Below are positions 26,820 to 35,118 of a stretch of 64,000 bases of DNA, one piece after another. The stretch spans positions 62,001-126,000 of the forward strand of contig NZ_VCNM01000003.1 in NCBI RefSeq assembly GCF_007671725.1, in the 5' to 3' direction. The position numbers and the translations under genes were made by a program. Source of the stretch: Halorubrum depositum (GTDB lineage Archaea > Halobacteriota > Halobacteria > Halobacteriales > Haloferacaceae). Numbering within the stretch: position 1 is the first letter of the stretch; each line of letters begins with the position of its first letter. Below the pieces are notes generated by a model that saw only the letters and a list, made by a program, of their open reading frames with translations, ran no database searches and had not been told where the DNA came from.

Positions 26820-27748
26820 CAGTCCCCCTCCCCCGCGCCGTCGACCGGCGCGGCGACGTCCTCCGGGCGGGGAGCCGACGCGTGCGAGGCGTCCGCTCTG
26901 GCGTCGTCGTCGGTCGATTTTCGGTCGAGCACACCGCTCGCCGGGACCCAGACCGCGAGCGCGCCGAGCAGCAGCGTCGTCACCGCGACCGCGACCGCGA
27001 TCGAGGCCGCGGTCCGGAGCTGGAACGCGACGTACGCGGCGTACGGCGCGAATCCGACCAACACGGCGGTCGCTCCGCCGACGGACGCGACCGACACGCC
27101 GCCGGAACCGGTCCCGGCGGCGGATTCGTCGGACGAGGGCTCGGCCGCGACGGCCGGAGCGCCCTCGGCGCCCGCTTCCGCGGCGTCCGCCGGCGCGGCG
27201 GTCACCGCCGACGACTCGGGCGACGCATCTCGGTCGGCTTCGCGGACGATCGACCACAGCTCGCCGGCCGCGAGGAGCCCGAACGGGAGCACCACGAGCG
27301 CGACGAACCCGGCCCGGGTGCCGGCGAACTGGATCACGTACCCGATGTACGGGATCGCGAACACCACCTCGCCGATGAGGTTGGTCCCCGGCACGAGCCC
27401 CGGATCGGGTCCCTCGTTGGCGTCGCCCATCGTCTCGAAGGCGACGCCGCCGTCGGCCGCGACGACGTCGATCACCCGGTGCGTCACGGGCACGTCGCTC
27501 GTGCCGCGTGAGAAGGTGATCACGTCGCCGGCGGCGATCGCGGCCGGGTCGCGCTCGGCGACGATCACGACGTCGCCCGGGGCGATCGCGGGCGTCATGC
27601 TCGCCGTGAGCACGACGAAGCTCTCGTCGGCGCCGACGACCTCGGGGGCCGCGAACACCGCGAACGGCGCCACGAGGGCGATCAACACGACGATACCGAG
27701 CACGTTTGCCGCTTTTTTGACGTTTGGTGATGTGAGTGGGTTGTTCAT
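26819..27748 (-). CDS. SipW-type archaeal signal peptidase I
   Basis: A 309 aa membrane protease. An N-terminal transmembrane segment (about residues 15-38) precedes the catalytic serine in VVLTASMTPAIAPGDVV (Ser near 50), then the GDVITFSRG motif and the catalytic histidine in VTHRVIDV (H90). The ER/archaeal-type Ser-His arrangement replaces the bacterial Ser-Lys pair. A C-terminal membrane region and acidic tail follow (two or three helices, about 225-275). In SipW/TasA systems this enzyme matures camelysin-like proteins. Here genes for likely substrates lie on both sides in overlapping frames. Confidence 0.92.
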   Translation of the reverse strand: MNNPLTSPNVKKAANVLGIVVLIALVAPFAVFAAPEVVGADESFVVLTASMTPAIAPGDVVIVAERDPAAIAAGDVITFSRGTSDVPVTHRVIDVVAADGGVAFETMGDANEGPDPGLVPGTNLIGEVVFAIPYIGYVIQFAGTRAGFVALVVLPFGLLAAGELWSIVREADRDASPESSAVTAAPADAAEAGAEGAPAVAAEPSSDESAAGTGSGGVSVASVGGATAVLVGFAPYAAYVAFQLRTAASIAVAVAVTTLLLGALAVWVPASGVLDRKSTDDDARADASHASAPRPEDVAAPVDGAGEGD

Positions 27749-28824
27749 CAGATATCCTCCTCGCCGTCGCCGCCCTCGCCGTTGTTGCGGCCGTTCCGGC
27801 CGCCGTTCCCGCCCGCATCGCCGTCGGCGGCACAGACGAAGACGACGATGTGGCTGATCCCGTAGTTTCCGTCCTTTCCGTCCCGCTCGGGCGCGAACAG
27901 GGCCTCTCCCGTGTCGGGTCCGGCGGGATCGATCTCGTACCGCACGGTCTCCTGACCGCCCTTGATTTCGACCGCACAGAGGTTCGGGCCGGGGTTCCCG
28001 TCCGCGTCGATCAGCGCGAACGCGGCGCCGACCGCCTCGCCGTCTTCCTTCGTCTCGACCGCGGTGATCTCGATCGAGTGCGGTTCCGTGCCGTCGGGGA
28101 GCTCGACGAGCGGGAGGACGTCGCCGACCGCGAGCGCGGCCTCGACGTCGTCCGCCTTGCCGAACTCGACGCACGCCGGGCAGTCGTCCCCGGGCTCGTC
28201 GCACGTCAGGCCCGCGAAGGGGTTCGACGCGGCGGCGTCCGCCTCCGAGACGTGACGGCACTGCTCCGCGTAGAGGCGGAACGCGAGCGCGGCGTCGGTC
28301 CCCGCGAGCGCGTCGACCGCGTCGCCCGGGAGCCGCCAGCCGACCGCCACGTCGAGGGCGTCTCCGGGGTCGAGGCAGCCGACGTCGATCCGCTCCCCGT
28401 CGGCGAGTGCGCGCCGGACGTCCGCGATGGTCCCCTGACCACCGGGGACGGGGGTCCCATCGACGCGGACGTCGACCTCGAGCGCGTCCGCCAAGGCGTC
28501 GTCCGGGTCGGGACAGTCGGCGGCGAGCCAGACCCGAACGGGATTCGTCCGCACGCCGACGGCGAACCGCTCGGTGCCCGCGTCCCCGGGCTCGATGCCG
28601 GAGACGCCGAGCTCCACGGCGCCGTCGGTGACGTCGCCGTCCACCGTCAGCTCGACCCCGCCCGCGCCGAGGGCGTTGCCGCCGAAGGTCGCGCGGTCGG
28701 AGAGGTAGGCGCCGGTGCCGAGCCCGCTGGCCATGCCGACGGCGCCGACCCCGCCGATCCCGGTGAGCAGCTGGCGACGGCTCAGGCCGCTCGGGCGGCG
28801 CCCGCCGTCGCGTCCGGGGGTCAC
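27748..28824 (-). CDS. Tat-type exported SipW-substrate-like protein, cysteine-containing
   Basis: A 358 aa protein starting with GTG at 28824 inside the stop of the previous gene (GTGA). The signal is twin-arginine-like: GLSRRQLLTGIGGVGAVGMA, then GTGAYLSDRATFGGNALGAGGVELTVDG, matching the N-terminal pattern of TasA/camelysin proteins. The body is beta-rich, with paired cysteines (CPDPDDAL, CLDPGDAL, CRHVSE, CDEPGDDCPAC). The tail is Gly/Asn-rich and acidic. Its role may be as a fibre or surface-matrix subunit. The signal peptidase gene follows immediately and overlaps its stop. Confidence 0.78.
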   Translation of the reverse strand: MTPGRDGGRRPSGLSRRQLLTGIGGVGAVGMASGLGTGAYLSDRATFGGNALGAGGVELTVDGDVTDGAVELGVSGIEPGDAGTERFAVGVRTNPVRVWLAADCPDPDDALADALEVDVRVDGTPVPGGQGTIADVRRALADGERIDVGCLDPGDALDVAVGWRLPGDAVDALAGTDAALAFRLYAEQCRHVSEADAAASNPFAGLTCDEPGDDCPACVEFGKADDVEAALAVGDVLPLVELPDGTEPHSIEITAVETKEDGEAVGAAFALIDADGNPGPNLCAVEIKGGQETVRYEIDPAGPDTGEALFAPERDGKDGNYGISHIVVFVCAADGDAGGNGGRNGRNNGEGGDGEEDI

Positions 28825-29579
28825 GACTGCCCCCCGTCGTCGCCGGGCGCCGTCAGGAAGGGGTTCTCCTCGTCGCCGCACGCGACCGCGGCGAACGAGA
28901 GGTCGAAGTCGACGGTGCCGCCCTGTCCGGCGTTGCCGCCGTCGGCGTCGAACGCCCAGGAGAAGGCGAGACAGCGCCGTTCGTCGGGCGCGAGGCACCC
29001 GTCTCCGAAGCCGCCGGGAGTCAGCTCGACGCCCGACGCGAGGGCGCTCCCGTCGAACGACGCGAGGGGGCCGGCGGCGATCCGCTCGCCGTAGGCCGCG
29101 AAGCCGCTCTCGGCACCGGCGCAGCCGCCGATGCCTAAGACGCCGGTGTCGTACCGAAGGTCGAGCGAGACGCGCTCGGCGAGCGCGGCGCTCGCCGGAT
29201 CGCTCCCGACGCGCGGGACGAGCCTGAGCCACACGCGGACGCCGTCGGGGACGAGCCCCGCGGGGTCGTCGAGCCGGAGCCCGACGCTCGCGGTCCCGCT
29301 GTCGCCGGGGAGCGCGTTGTTCAGGTCGACGAGCCGGACGCCGGCCTCGACGTCCGCGACGGCGTCGGTCGGGCTCGCGTCGACGACCGAGCCGTTCTCG
29401 GTCCGGCGCCAGCCGACCACGACGTTCCACGGCGTGTCTGACTGCGCGTACGTGTAGTCGGAGTACTCGTTCCAGCTGCCCGTCGACCGGCCGCCGGCGG
29501 CGCCGAGGGTCGCGAAGCCGACGGCTCCGATGCCCGCGAGCGCCTCCCGCCGCGTGAATTGTGTCTCTTTTCGTGTCAT
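28821..29579 (-). CDS. Tat-type exported SipW-substrate-like protein
   Basis: A 252 aa exported protein and first gene of the five-gene operon read from 29579 to 26014. It begins with a twin-arginine signal FTRREALAGIGAVGFATLGA. The mature part is acidic and beta-rich (VEAGVRLVDLNNALPGDSGT, LRLDDPAGLVPDGVRVWLRL) and has cysteines in GIGGCAGAES, DGCLAPDERRCLAFSWAF and VACGDEENPF. The phrase DSGTASVGLRLDD parallels the GDSGEITFSLHLCDNP motif of the downstream surface proteins, which indicates common descent. No enzyme motif is present. Confidence 0.77.
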   Translation of the reverse strand: MTRKETQFTRREALAGIGAVGFATLGAAGGRSTGSWNEYSDYTYAQSDTPWNVVVGWRRTENGSVVDASPTDAVADVEAGVRLVDLNNALPGDSGTASVGLRLDDPAGLVPDGVRVWLRLVPRVGSDPASAALAERVSLDLRYDTGVLGIGGCAGAESGFAAYGERIAAGPLASFDGSALASGVELTPGGFGDGCLAPDERRCLAFSWAFDADGGNAGQGGTVDFDLSFAAVACGDEENPFLTAPGDDGGQS

Positions 29580-29678
29580 ACTGTGTGTTCGCGGCTCCGA
29601 ACGGCCGTTCGTCGATGTGCTTCGTCACGCGTCCGGCGAGTGTATGTATGCGCGACCTACTCGTCTGCCCGGACGAGA

Positions 29679-29722
29679 TACCCGTCCGGTCCGCGGGGCC
29701 TACCCGTCCGGTCCGCGGAGCC
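29679..29722. repeat. Two-unit 22-bp tandem repeat
   Basis: The unit TACCCGTCCGGTCCGCGG plus GGCC or AGCC occurs at 29679-29700 and 29701-29722. It lies in the 223-bp gap between the first gene of the SipW operon and the stop of the vWA protein gene. Each unit holds CCGG and CCGCGG cores. It may be a transcription-stop or binding array; nothing else is evident in the gap. Confidence 0.5.
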
Positions 29723-29802
29723 TACCCTCGCCGTCGACCGGCGAGGCGACCGGTCGCCGATCCCGACCGGCGTCGATCGGGTCGGCCCGGAGTTCGCCCG
29801 TA

Positions 29803-31533
29803 TCAGGCGGACTGCTCCGGTCCGGCGCCGTCGTTGTGGCGCGCCTGTTCGGTGTAGAAGCCGAGGTCGAAGCCGAGCGTGTCGCCCTGGGCCTCGTTGC
29901 CCACGTCGATCGGGAGCTCCCACGAGAGCGCGACGCAGTGCATCACGCCGTCACCGCGGAACGCGTCGCGGGCCGGGTCGTCGGGGTCGTCGCCGAGCTC
30001 GTCGTACGGCGTCGCGCGGTTGCCGTCGAGCGGAACGCCGTTCCCGTCCGCGAGCGCCGCGAGGACGTTGCCGAGGGAGTCGTCCATGATGACCTTCTCC
30101 TGTGCGGTCTGGGCCGCGAGGCTGCCGAACACCGTCGGGATGTTGAGCGGGTCGTCGACGTCGCTGAAGAACGTCGGGTCGCCGCCCGATCCGCCGGCCG
30201 GACCGGCCATCGACTGGAGCACGCCGTCGTTCGCGCTGCCGACCGAGATCGTGTAGACGTCGGTGGCGGGGGCCGGCGCGGCCGCCCGGGCGTCGTCCGC
30301 GGCGCCGGTCGGCGAGGAGAACTGCGTGGTCCCGTCGCCGTTGAACGACTCGCCGTCCGAGAGCACGATATTGCGCTTCTCGGCGTTGGGACGACCGTTC
30401 GTGGCGAGCTCGGACTGCGCGTCGTCGACACCCTCGCCGATGTACGTGCCCGTCGCGATGCCGTTCGCGTTCGAGAACGGGTCGGGGTCGCCGTCGCCGT
30501 CGAAGGGCGCGGTCGGCTTGTCGCTCGCGGTGAATCCGGACCCGGTGACGACGTTCGCGAGCTTCTGGCGGAGGTTCGTCAGCGAGGCGTCGACCGCCGA
30601 GAGGTCGGTGGTGAGCGGCTGGTAGACGCCGGTCCGGGGGAGCGACTCGTCGCTTCCCTCGCCGTCGAAGTACGCGACGCCGACCCGCACGTCCGAGTTC
30701 TGCGACTGCAGGTAGTCGACGAACTGGCGGGTGCCGAGCTCGACGAGGTCGATCTTGGTCGTCTCGTCGTAGGTGGTGCCGCCGACGGTGATGTCGTCGT
30801 CGTTGACGACGCCGCCGTACTGGTCGTACAGCATCGAGCCGGAGAAGTCCAGCGTCAGCATGATGTCGACCGGCTCCGCGCCGTCGTACACGTTGTCGCA
30901 GTCCTCGTCGTACCAGAGCGTCGCCTGGATCGCGTCGCCGAGGTCGCCGAGGTTGTCCGGGTCGACGATTGCCTCCGGTTCGGTGTGAGCGCCGCCGTCC
31001 TCGCTCACGTTGCCCGCCTGCATCCAGATGTAGCCGGGGTTGTCACAGAGGTGCAGCGAGAAGGTGATCTCGCCGGAGTCGCCGGGCTTCACGTCGGAGA
31101 ACTGCGCGAGCGTCTCCATCGCCTCGCCCGTGACGGGGTCGGTGCCGAAGTCCGCCTCCGACAGCGGCGGGATGGTCTCGCAGTCCAGGACCGGGAGATT
31201 CGCCCCGTTGCTGTCCTCGTCGTCCTCGTCCGGGAAGTCGCTGTACGTGAACACCTCGCCGTCGATCTCGACGGACTGCTCGCCGTCGCCGTCGTGGTCG
31301 GGGTGCGCGCTGACGAAGGTGTGGCCGTCGCCGAAGTCGTACGTCTGCTGCCAGTCGACGAGGAGGTCGAGCTGGCCGGCGGTGAGCGTGTTGCCGTCGA
31401 ACGACTCGGTGTCGTTGAAGTACGCCGTGGTGCCTAAGCCAGCGCCCGCCGACGCCAGCCCGACCGCGCCGAGGCCGGCCAGGATCGTGCGCCGCGAGAG
31501 TCCGATCGTGTCGATGTTGTCGTTGTCTGTCAT
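29803..31533 (-). CDS. Tat/SipW-type exported surface protein with von Willebrand A domain (paralogue 1)
   Basis: A 576 aa exported protein. The N-terminus is LSRRTILAGLGAVGLASAGAG, then GTTAYFNDTESFDGNTLTAG, combining a twin-arginine motif with the camelysin/TasA mature start. Residues about 135-190 carry DVKPGDSGEITFSLHLCDNP. A vWA domain (about 222-460) is inserted next, with the metal-ion-dependent adhesion motif DFSGS (near 228) and IVLSDGES. The camelysin-like C-terminus returns as LSWELPIDVGNEAQGDTLGF and ends in FYTEQARHNDG. The vWA domain probably mediates protein-protein adhesion at the cell surface. It shares the same framework as the 31668 and 33164 genes; a dyad motif lies 9 bp upstream of its ATG. 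Confidence 0.87.
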   Translation of the reverse strand: MTDNDNIDTIGLSRRTILAGLGAVGLASAGAGLGTTAYFNDTESFDGNTLTAGQLDLLVDWQQTYDFGDGHTFVSAHPDHDGDGEQSVEIDGEVFTYSDFPDEDDEDSNGANLPVLDCETIPPLSEADFGTDPVTGEAMETLAQFSDVKPGDSGEITFSLHLCDNPGYIWMQAGNVSEDGGAHTEPEAIVDPDNLGDLGDAIQATLWYDEDCDNVYDGAEPVDIMLTLDFSGSMLYDQYGGVVNDDDITVGGTTYDETTKIDLVELGTRQFVDYLQSQNSDVRVGVAYFDGEGSDESLPRTGVYQPLTTDLSAVDASLTNLRQKLANVVTGSGFTASDKPTAPFDGDGDPDPFSNANGIATGTYIGEGVDDAQSELATNGRPNAEKRNIVLSDGESFNGDGTTQFSSPTGAADDARAAAPAPATDVYTISVGSANDGVLQSMAGPAGGSGGDPTFFSDVDDPLNIPTVFGSLAAQTAQEKVIMDDSLGNVLAALADGNGVPLDGNRATPYDELGDDPDDPARDAFRGDGVMHCVALSWELPIDVGNEAQGDTLGFDLGFYTEQARHNDGAGPEQSA

Positions 31534-31541
31534 GAGTGTGA

Positions 31542-31581
31542 TTCCCCGAGGGGAAGTCCCACCGACGGAGTCGAACCGTCG
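31542..31581 (-). promoter_or_regulatory. Paired dyads upstream of vWA surface gene
   Basis: TTCCCCGAGGGGAA at 31542-31555 (arms of six, two-base centre) lies 9 bp upstream of the ATG. A second dyad with arms CGACGG and CCGTCG lies at 31563-31581. The same two-dyad arrangement, with different arm sequences in the second dyad, occurs upstream of the 33026 start, so it is likely functional as operator or leader structure. Confidence 0.6.
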
Positions 31582-31667
31582 TACGCCAGTGTGGGTAGTT
31601 GCCGTCCGAGCCGCGACCGCGGTCGACGCCCGAGATCGCCCGGGCGATCGACGCGTGGTTGAAGGGT

Positions 31668-33026
31668 TTACTCGACGCTGATGTCGAAGGCCACGCCCTC
31701 CTCGGCGCCAGCGTAGTCGCCCTGCACGTCGACGGTCACGTCGCCGCTGATGGTGAACGTGTTCGCGACGTCGGCCGCGTCGGTGTCGAACACGAGGTAG
31801 GTGACCTCGCGGTCGGGACCGTCGTTGGTCGCCGAGATCGAGTCGGGACCGCTAAGCGCGGTCGGCACGCCATCCAAGTCGAGCGCGAGGTTCGCGACGG
31901 AGACGGTCGCCTCGTCGGCCTTCGTCGTGATCGCGAGTTTCCCGCTCGGAGCGGGGATCGCGCTAGCAACGTTCACGCCGTCAAGGGTGAACGAGGCGGT
32001 GCCGCTGCCGTCGTACGAGTAGCTGAACGGAACGGCGTTGCCGGGCGTCCAGACGTAGTTGTCGGTGTCAGCGCTCCCGACGTCGGGGCCGACGGCGACT
32101 TCCCACGAGCCCGAGGGGCCGTTGTTCCCGTAGCGGCCGCGGGCGAAGGAGGTCTCCTGCTCGGTTTCGAACTCCTGTTGCTTGGCGAAGCCCTCACCCG
32201 TCCGGGTCGTGACGCTGGGGATGCAGGGGTTGTTCGTCCCGTCGTTGTGGCGGGCCTGCTCCGCGTAGAACTCGAAGTCGAACGCGACCGAGTCCGTCTG
32301 GATCTCGTTGCCGACGGTCGTCGGGACGACCCACTCGAAGCAGACGCACTGATCGGAGACGTTGGGCACGTCGTCGACGAACGGTTCCTCGACGCCGTCG
32401 AAGGCGGGGCGGTTCGCGATCGGAGCGTCGGGGTTACCGTCGCCGTACAGCGGGACGCCGGCACTGAGCGCGTTCATCACGTCCGCCAGCGAGCCGGAGA
32501 CGATCTCGTTTCCGCCCTCGCCGTCAGGGGTGCAGTACGAGACGGTCACTTCCATCGCGTCGGCGAGCTCGCCCATGCCCTCGCCGGGGTCACCGCCGGT
32601 CTCGTCGGCGTCCATCTCGGGCTCGCTCTGTCCGTTCTCGTCGTTCGCGGTCAGCTCGCCGCACATCCACATGTACGCGGGGTTGTCGACGATCGAGAAG
32701 CAGAACTCGCCCTCGCCGGAGTCGCCGGGCTTCAGGTCGGAGACCTGGATGCTGAGGGGTTCGCCGTCCTCCTCGCCGCCCACGACGTTGCCGTCGATGA
32801 AGGTACCGTCAGGGGTGGAGTACTGCGCGTAGCTGCCCTGGTCCTCAGAGTAGTCGACGTGGACGAACAGGTCCAGCTCGCCGGCCGTGAGCGTGTTGTT
32901 CTCGAACGACTCGGTGTCGTTGAAATACGCCGTGGTGCCCAGTCCCGCGCCGGCGGAGGCGACGCCGACCGCCCCGAGTCCGACCAGCATCTTGCGCCGC
33001 GATAGTCCGATTGTGTCGTCGTTCAT
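31668..33026 (-). CDS. Tat/SipW-type exported surface protein without vWA domain (paralogue 2)
   Basis: A 452 aa exported protein sharing the N-terminal pattern LSRRKMLVGLGAVGVASAGA and GTTAYFNDTESFENNTLTAG with its neighbours. It continues with SDLKPGDSGEGEFCFSIVDN and, after a short acidic segment, FEWVVPTTVGNEIQTDSVAF and FYAEQARHNDG at about residues 230-260. There is no vWA domain. Instead it has a C-terminal extension of about 190 residues that looks like a beta-sandwich (VTYLVFDTDAADVANTFTIS, GDVTVDVQGDYAG). It is likely a structural or adhesive surface subunit processed by the SipW peptidase. The extension may be a recently added domain. Confidence 0.83.
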   Translation of the reverse strand: MNDDTIGLSRRKMLVGLGAVGVASAGAGLGTTAYFNDTESFENNTLTAGELDLFVHVDYSEDQGSYAQYSTPDGTFIDGNVVGGEEDGEPLSIQVSDLKPGDSGEGEFCFSIVDNPAYMWMCGELTANDENGQSEPEMDADETGGDPGEGMGELADAMEVTVSYCTPDGEGGNEIVSGSLADVMNALSAGVPLYGDGNPDAPIANRPAFDGVEEPFVDDVPNVSDQCVCFEWVVPTTVGNEIQTDSVAFDFEFYAEQARHNDGTNNPCIPSVTTRTGEGFAKQQEFETEQETSFARGRYGNNGPSGSWEVAVGPDVGSADTDNYVWTPGNAVPFSYSYDGSGTASFTLDGVNVASAIPAPSGKLAITTKADEATVSVANLALDLDGVPTALSGPDSISATNDGPDREVTYLVFDTDAADVANTFTISGDVTVDVQGDYAGAEEGVAFDISVE

Positions 33027-33035
33027 TGTGTATCA

Positions 33036-33074
33036 TCCCCAGTGGGGAACTCCCGACGGCGGTCGCGAACCGCC
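33036..33074 (-). promoter_or_regulatory. Paired dyads upstream of second surface gene
   Basis: TCCCCAGTGGGGA at 33036-33048 lies 9 bp upstream of the ATG at 33026. A second dyad with arms GGCGGT and ACCGCC lies at 33058-33074. Position, order and flanking bases match the element upstream of the 31533 start, while the second-dyad arms differ in sequence but remain complementary. Confidence 0.6.
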
Positions 33075-33163
33075 GCGTCGGCCGCCCCGCAGGGCGCCGA
33101 ATCGGGAACCGGGCGAGTGTCGCCCGGGAGTGAGCAGGTGTGCCGCTCGATTTCGTGTTCGAT

Positions 33164-34645
33164 TTACGATACGTTGGTGCTGTTGCTGTCGACGTCCGTC
33201 CCGTTGAACGAGACGTCCGGGTTGTCGTTGTGCCGCGACTGCTCAGCGTAGACGGCGATGTCGAAGCCGACGGAGTCGGTCTGGATCTCGTTGCCGACGT
33301 CGGCGGGGAGCGTCCATTCGAAGCCGATGCACTGGGTCGTCGCGCCGGGGTACGGCTGGCGGTCCTCGTCCTGACGGTTGCCGTCAAGCGCGAACCCCTC
33401 GGAGAGCTGCGCGAAGACATCGGTCATCGAACCGGAGATGATCTTCTGTTCGCCCTCCAAGACGATCTGCGCGATCTCGGCGTAGACGGTGTCGAGGTCG
33501 GCCGGGTCGGGCGCGAGGAACGCGTCGTCGGGCGACGAGGAGATGTCCTCGACGAGGTCCTCGTCGACGTTGTTGCCGAGGCCGATACCGAAGACCCGGA
33601 TGCCGGCGTCCTTGGCCTGCTGGGCCTCGGTACGGGCGTCGCCGATGTTCTCGAAGCCGTCGGTGAGAACGATCATCACCTTCGAGGCGCCGGCAGTGGC
33701 GTTGGTCCCGTTGATGAGTTCCTCCTGGGCGACGTCGATGCCGCCCGCGACGTTGGTCTGGCCGCCCGCGGTGTAGTTGTTGATCGCGTTCTGCACCGCG
33801 GTGTAGTTCGTCGTCAGCTCCTGGTCCAGCGAGGTGCTGCTGCTGAACGAGATCGCGGCGGCCTCGTCCGGCGCGGAGAGGTTGCCGACGAAGCTGGTCG
33901 CAGCCGCCTTCAGCGCCGAGAGGTTCGAGCCGCTCATCGAGCCGGAGGTGTCGCTGACGAGCGCGACTTCGAGCTCCTGTTGCTGGCCTGTGCCGGTGGG
34001 CTCGTACACGTTGTCGCAGTCCTCGTCGTACCAGACGCAGACCTCGATGGCGTCGGCGAGCTCGCCGATCCCGTCGGCGTCCTCGCCCTCGGCTGCCAGT
34101 TCGGGCTCGGACTGACCGTTCTCCGCGTTCTCGGTCAGCTCGCCCGCGAGGTAGAGGTACGCGGGGTTGTCACAGATGTGGATGCTGATCGTCACTTCGC
34201 CGGAGTCGCCGGGCTTCACGTCTTCGAGCGTGAACACCGGGATCCCGTCGCCGTTGACGAGGAACTCGTCGGCCTCGGGCGAACAGAAGTCGAACTGCTC
34301 GCCCATAACGAGGTCTTCCCACGCCTGCATGTCCGCGGGGCTGGGCGCCTGTCCGAGCAGGTACCGGCCGCCACCGAGATCTTGCGCGAGCGTCTCGTCG
34401 TTCGGGCCGTACCCCATCGCCCGGATGTCGTCCAGACGGCCGGGGCCGCCGAGGTACGTCGACTTGTAGTCGAGCTTGAGATCGAGCTCGCCCGCGGTGA
34501 GCGTGTTGCCCTCGAACGTCTCCGTGTCGTTGAAGTACGCCGTGGTACCGAGTCCCGCGCCCGCGGAGGCCACGCCGACGGCCCCGAGGCCGGCGAGCAG
34601 CTTGCGCCGCGAGAGTCCGATCGTGTCGTTGGTGTCCGGGTTCAT
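33164..34645 (-). CDS. Tat/SipW-type exported surface protein with von Willebrand A domain (paralogue 3)
   Basis: A 493 aa protein. The signal is LSRRKLLAGLGAVGVASAGA, then GTTAYFNDTETFEGNTLTAG. The camelysin-type segment EDVKPGDSGEVTISIHICDN is followed by a vWA domain with intact DTSGS near residue 230 and IVLTDGFENIGDARTEAQQA. It ends IGFEWTLPADVGNEIQTDSV, VYAEQSRHND, and a Asn/Ser-rich tail with sequons. The ATG at 34645 is chosen because the longer frame (to 34960) has no signal-like sequence and lies across the promoter dyad. It is clearly paralogous to the 29803 gene; the vWA domains differ enough to suggest an old duplication. Confidence 0.87.
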   Translation of the reverse strand: MNPDTNDTIGLSRRKLLAGLGAVGVASAGAGLGTTAYFNDTETFEGNTLTAGELDLKLDYKSTYLGGPGRLDDIRAMGYGPNDETLAQDLGGGRYLLGQAPSPADMQAWEDLVMGEQFDFCSPEADEFLVNGDGIPVFTLEDVKPGDSGEVTISIHICDNPAYLYLAGELTENAENGQSEPELAAEGEDADGIGELADAIEVCVWYDEDCDNVYEPTGTGQQQELEVALVSDTSGSMSGSNLSALKAAATSFVGNLSAPDEAAAISFSSSTSLDQELTTNYTAVQNAINNYTAGGQTNVAGGIDVAQEELINGTNATAGASKVMIVLTDGFENIGDARTEAQQAKDAGIRVFGIGLGNNVDEDLVEDISSSPDDAFLAPDPADLDTVYAEIAQIVLEGEQKIISGSMTDVFAQLSEGFALDGNRQDEDRQPYPGATTQCIGFEWTLPADVGNEIQTDSVGFDIAVYAEQSRHNDNPDVSFNGTDVDSNSTNVS

Positions 34646-34695
34646 GGTTCTCGCCGACTCGCCCTCCGACCGCGTCGAGTAGCCGAATCGGTTAC

Positions 34696-34711
34696 TTCCC
34701 CCTCCGAGGGA
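34696..34711 (-). promoter_or_regulatory. Weaker copy of the TCCC/GGGA dyad
   Basis: TTCCCCCTCCGAGGGA contains CCCT-CCG-AGGG arms and lies about 50 bp upstream of the 34645 start. It resembles the stronger dyads at 31542 and 33036 but is farther from the start and lacks the second dyad. Confidence 0.4.
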
Positions 34712-35050
34712 TACCCACCTAGTTACGCGCAGCCACGTCACCGTCGAACGATCGGTTCGATTCGGTGGAGCGAGCAGTTCGATCCGGTGGAACGGACGGT
34801 TCGCGCGGTCAAACGCCGCGTTCGATCGGCGGTTCGGTGATCCTACTTCGGGCAAAATCGACGACATGAACCCCATACTTCGACCGCGGCGGGCGGTACG
34901 GGACGCGTGCCGCTTCGGACGTGAGATCGGGGGCGATCGGAGCGAGAGGGCGGCGTCCACGGGGGCGCGGGCTATCGGTTTCGAGGCGTCGAATATCGGG
35001 TCGAGGTACCACGCGACGCGGACCGAACGGGGGTAGCGAGTGCATATCTA
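34712..35050. other. Intergenic region without a gene
   Basis: I see no convincing gene here. It carries an imperfect direct repeat, CGGTTCGATTCGGTGGAGCG followed about 25 bp later by CAGTTCGATCCGGTGGAACG (about 34754-34798). It otherwise serves as the divergent control region between the third surface protein gene and the membrane winged-helix regulator. Confidence 0.5.
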
Positions 35051-35063
35051 TCCCCCCGAGGGA
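35051..35063 (+). promoter_or_regulatory. TCCC/GGGA dyad upstream of the membrane regulator gene
   Basis: TCCCCCCGAGGGA (arms TCCC and GGGA) directly follows an A/T-rich CATATCTA that could be the TATA element. It lies 56 bp before the ATG at 35119. The similarity to dyads at the surface-protein promoters suggests a shared regulator or autoregulation. Confidence 0.4.
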
Positions 35064-35118
35064 AGATGTAGCGCTAACGACCGATCTCCGCGTCGCGCGG
35101 AGCGTCGGACCCGCATCC

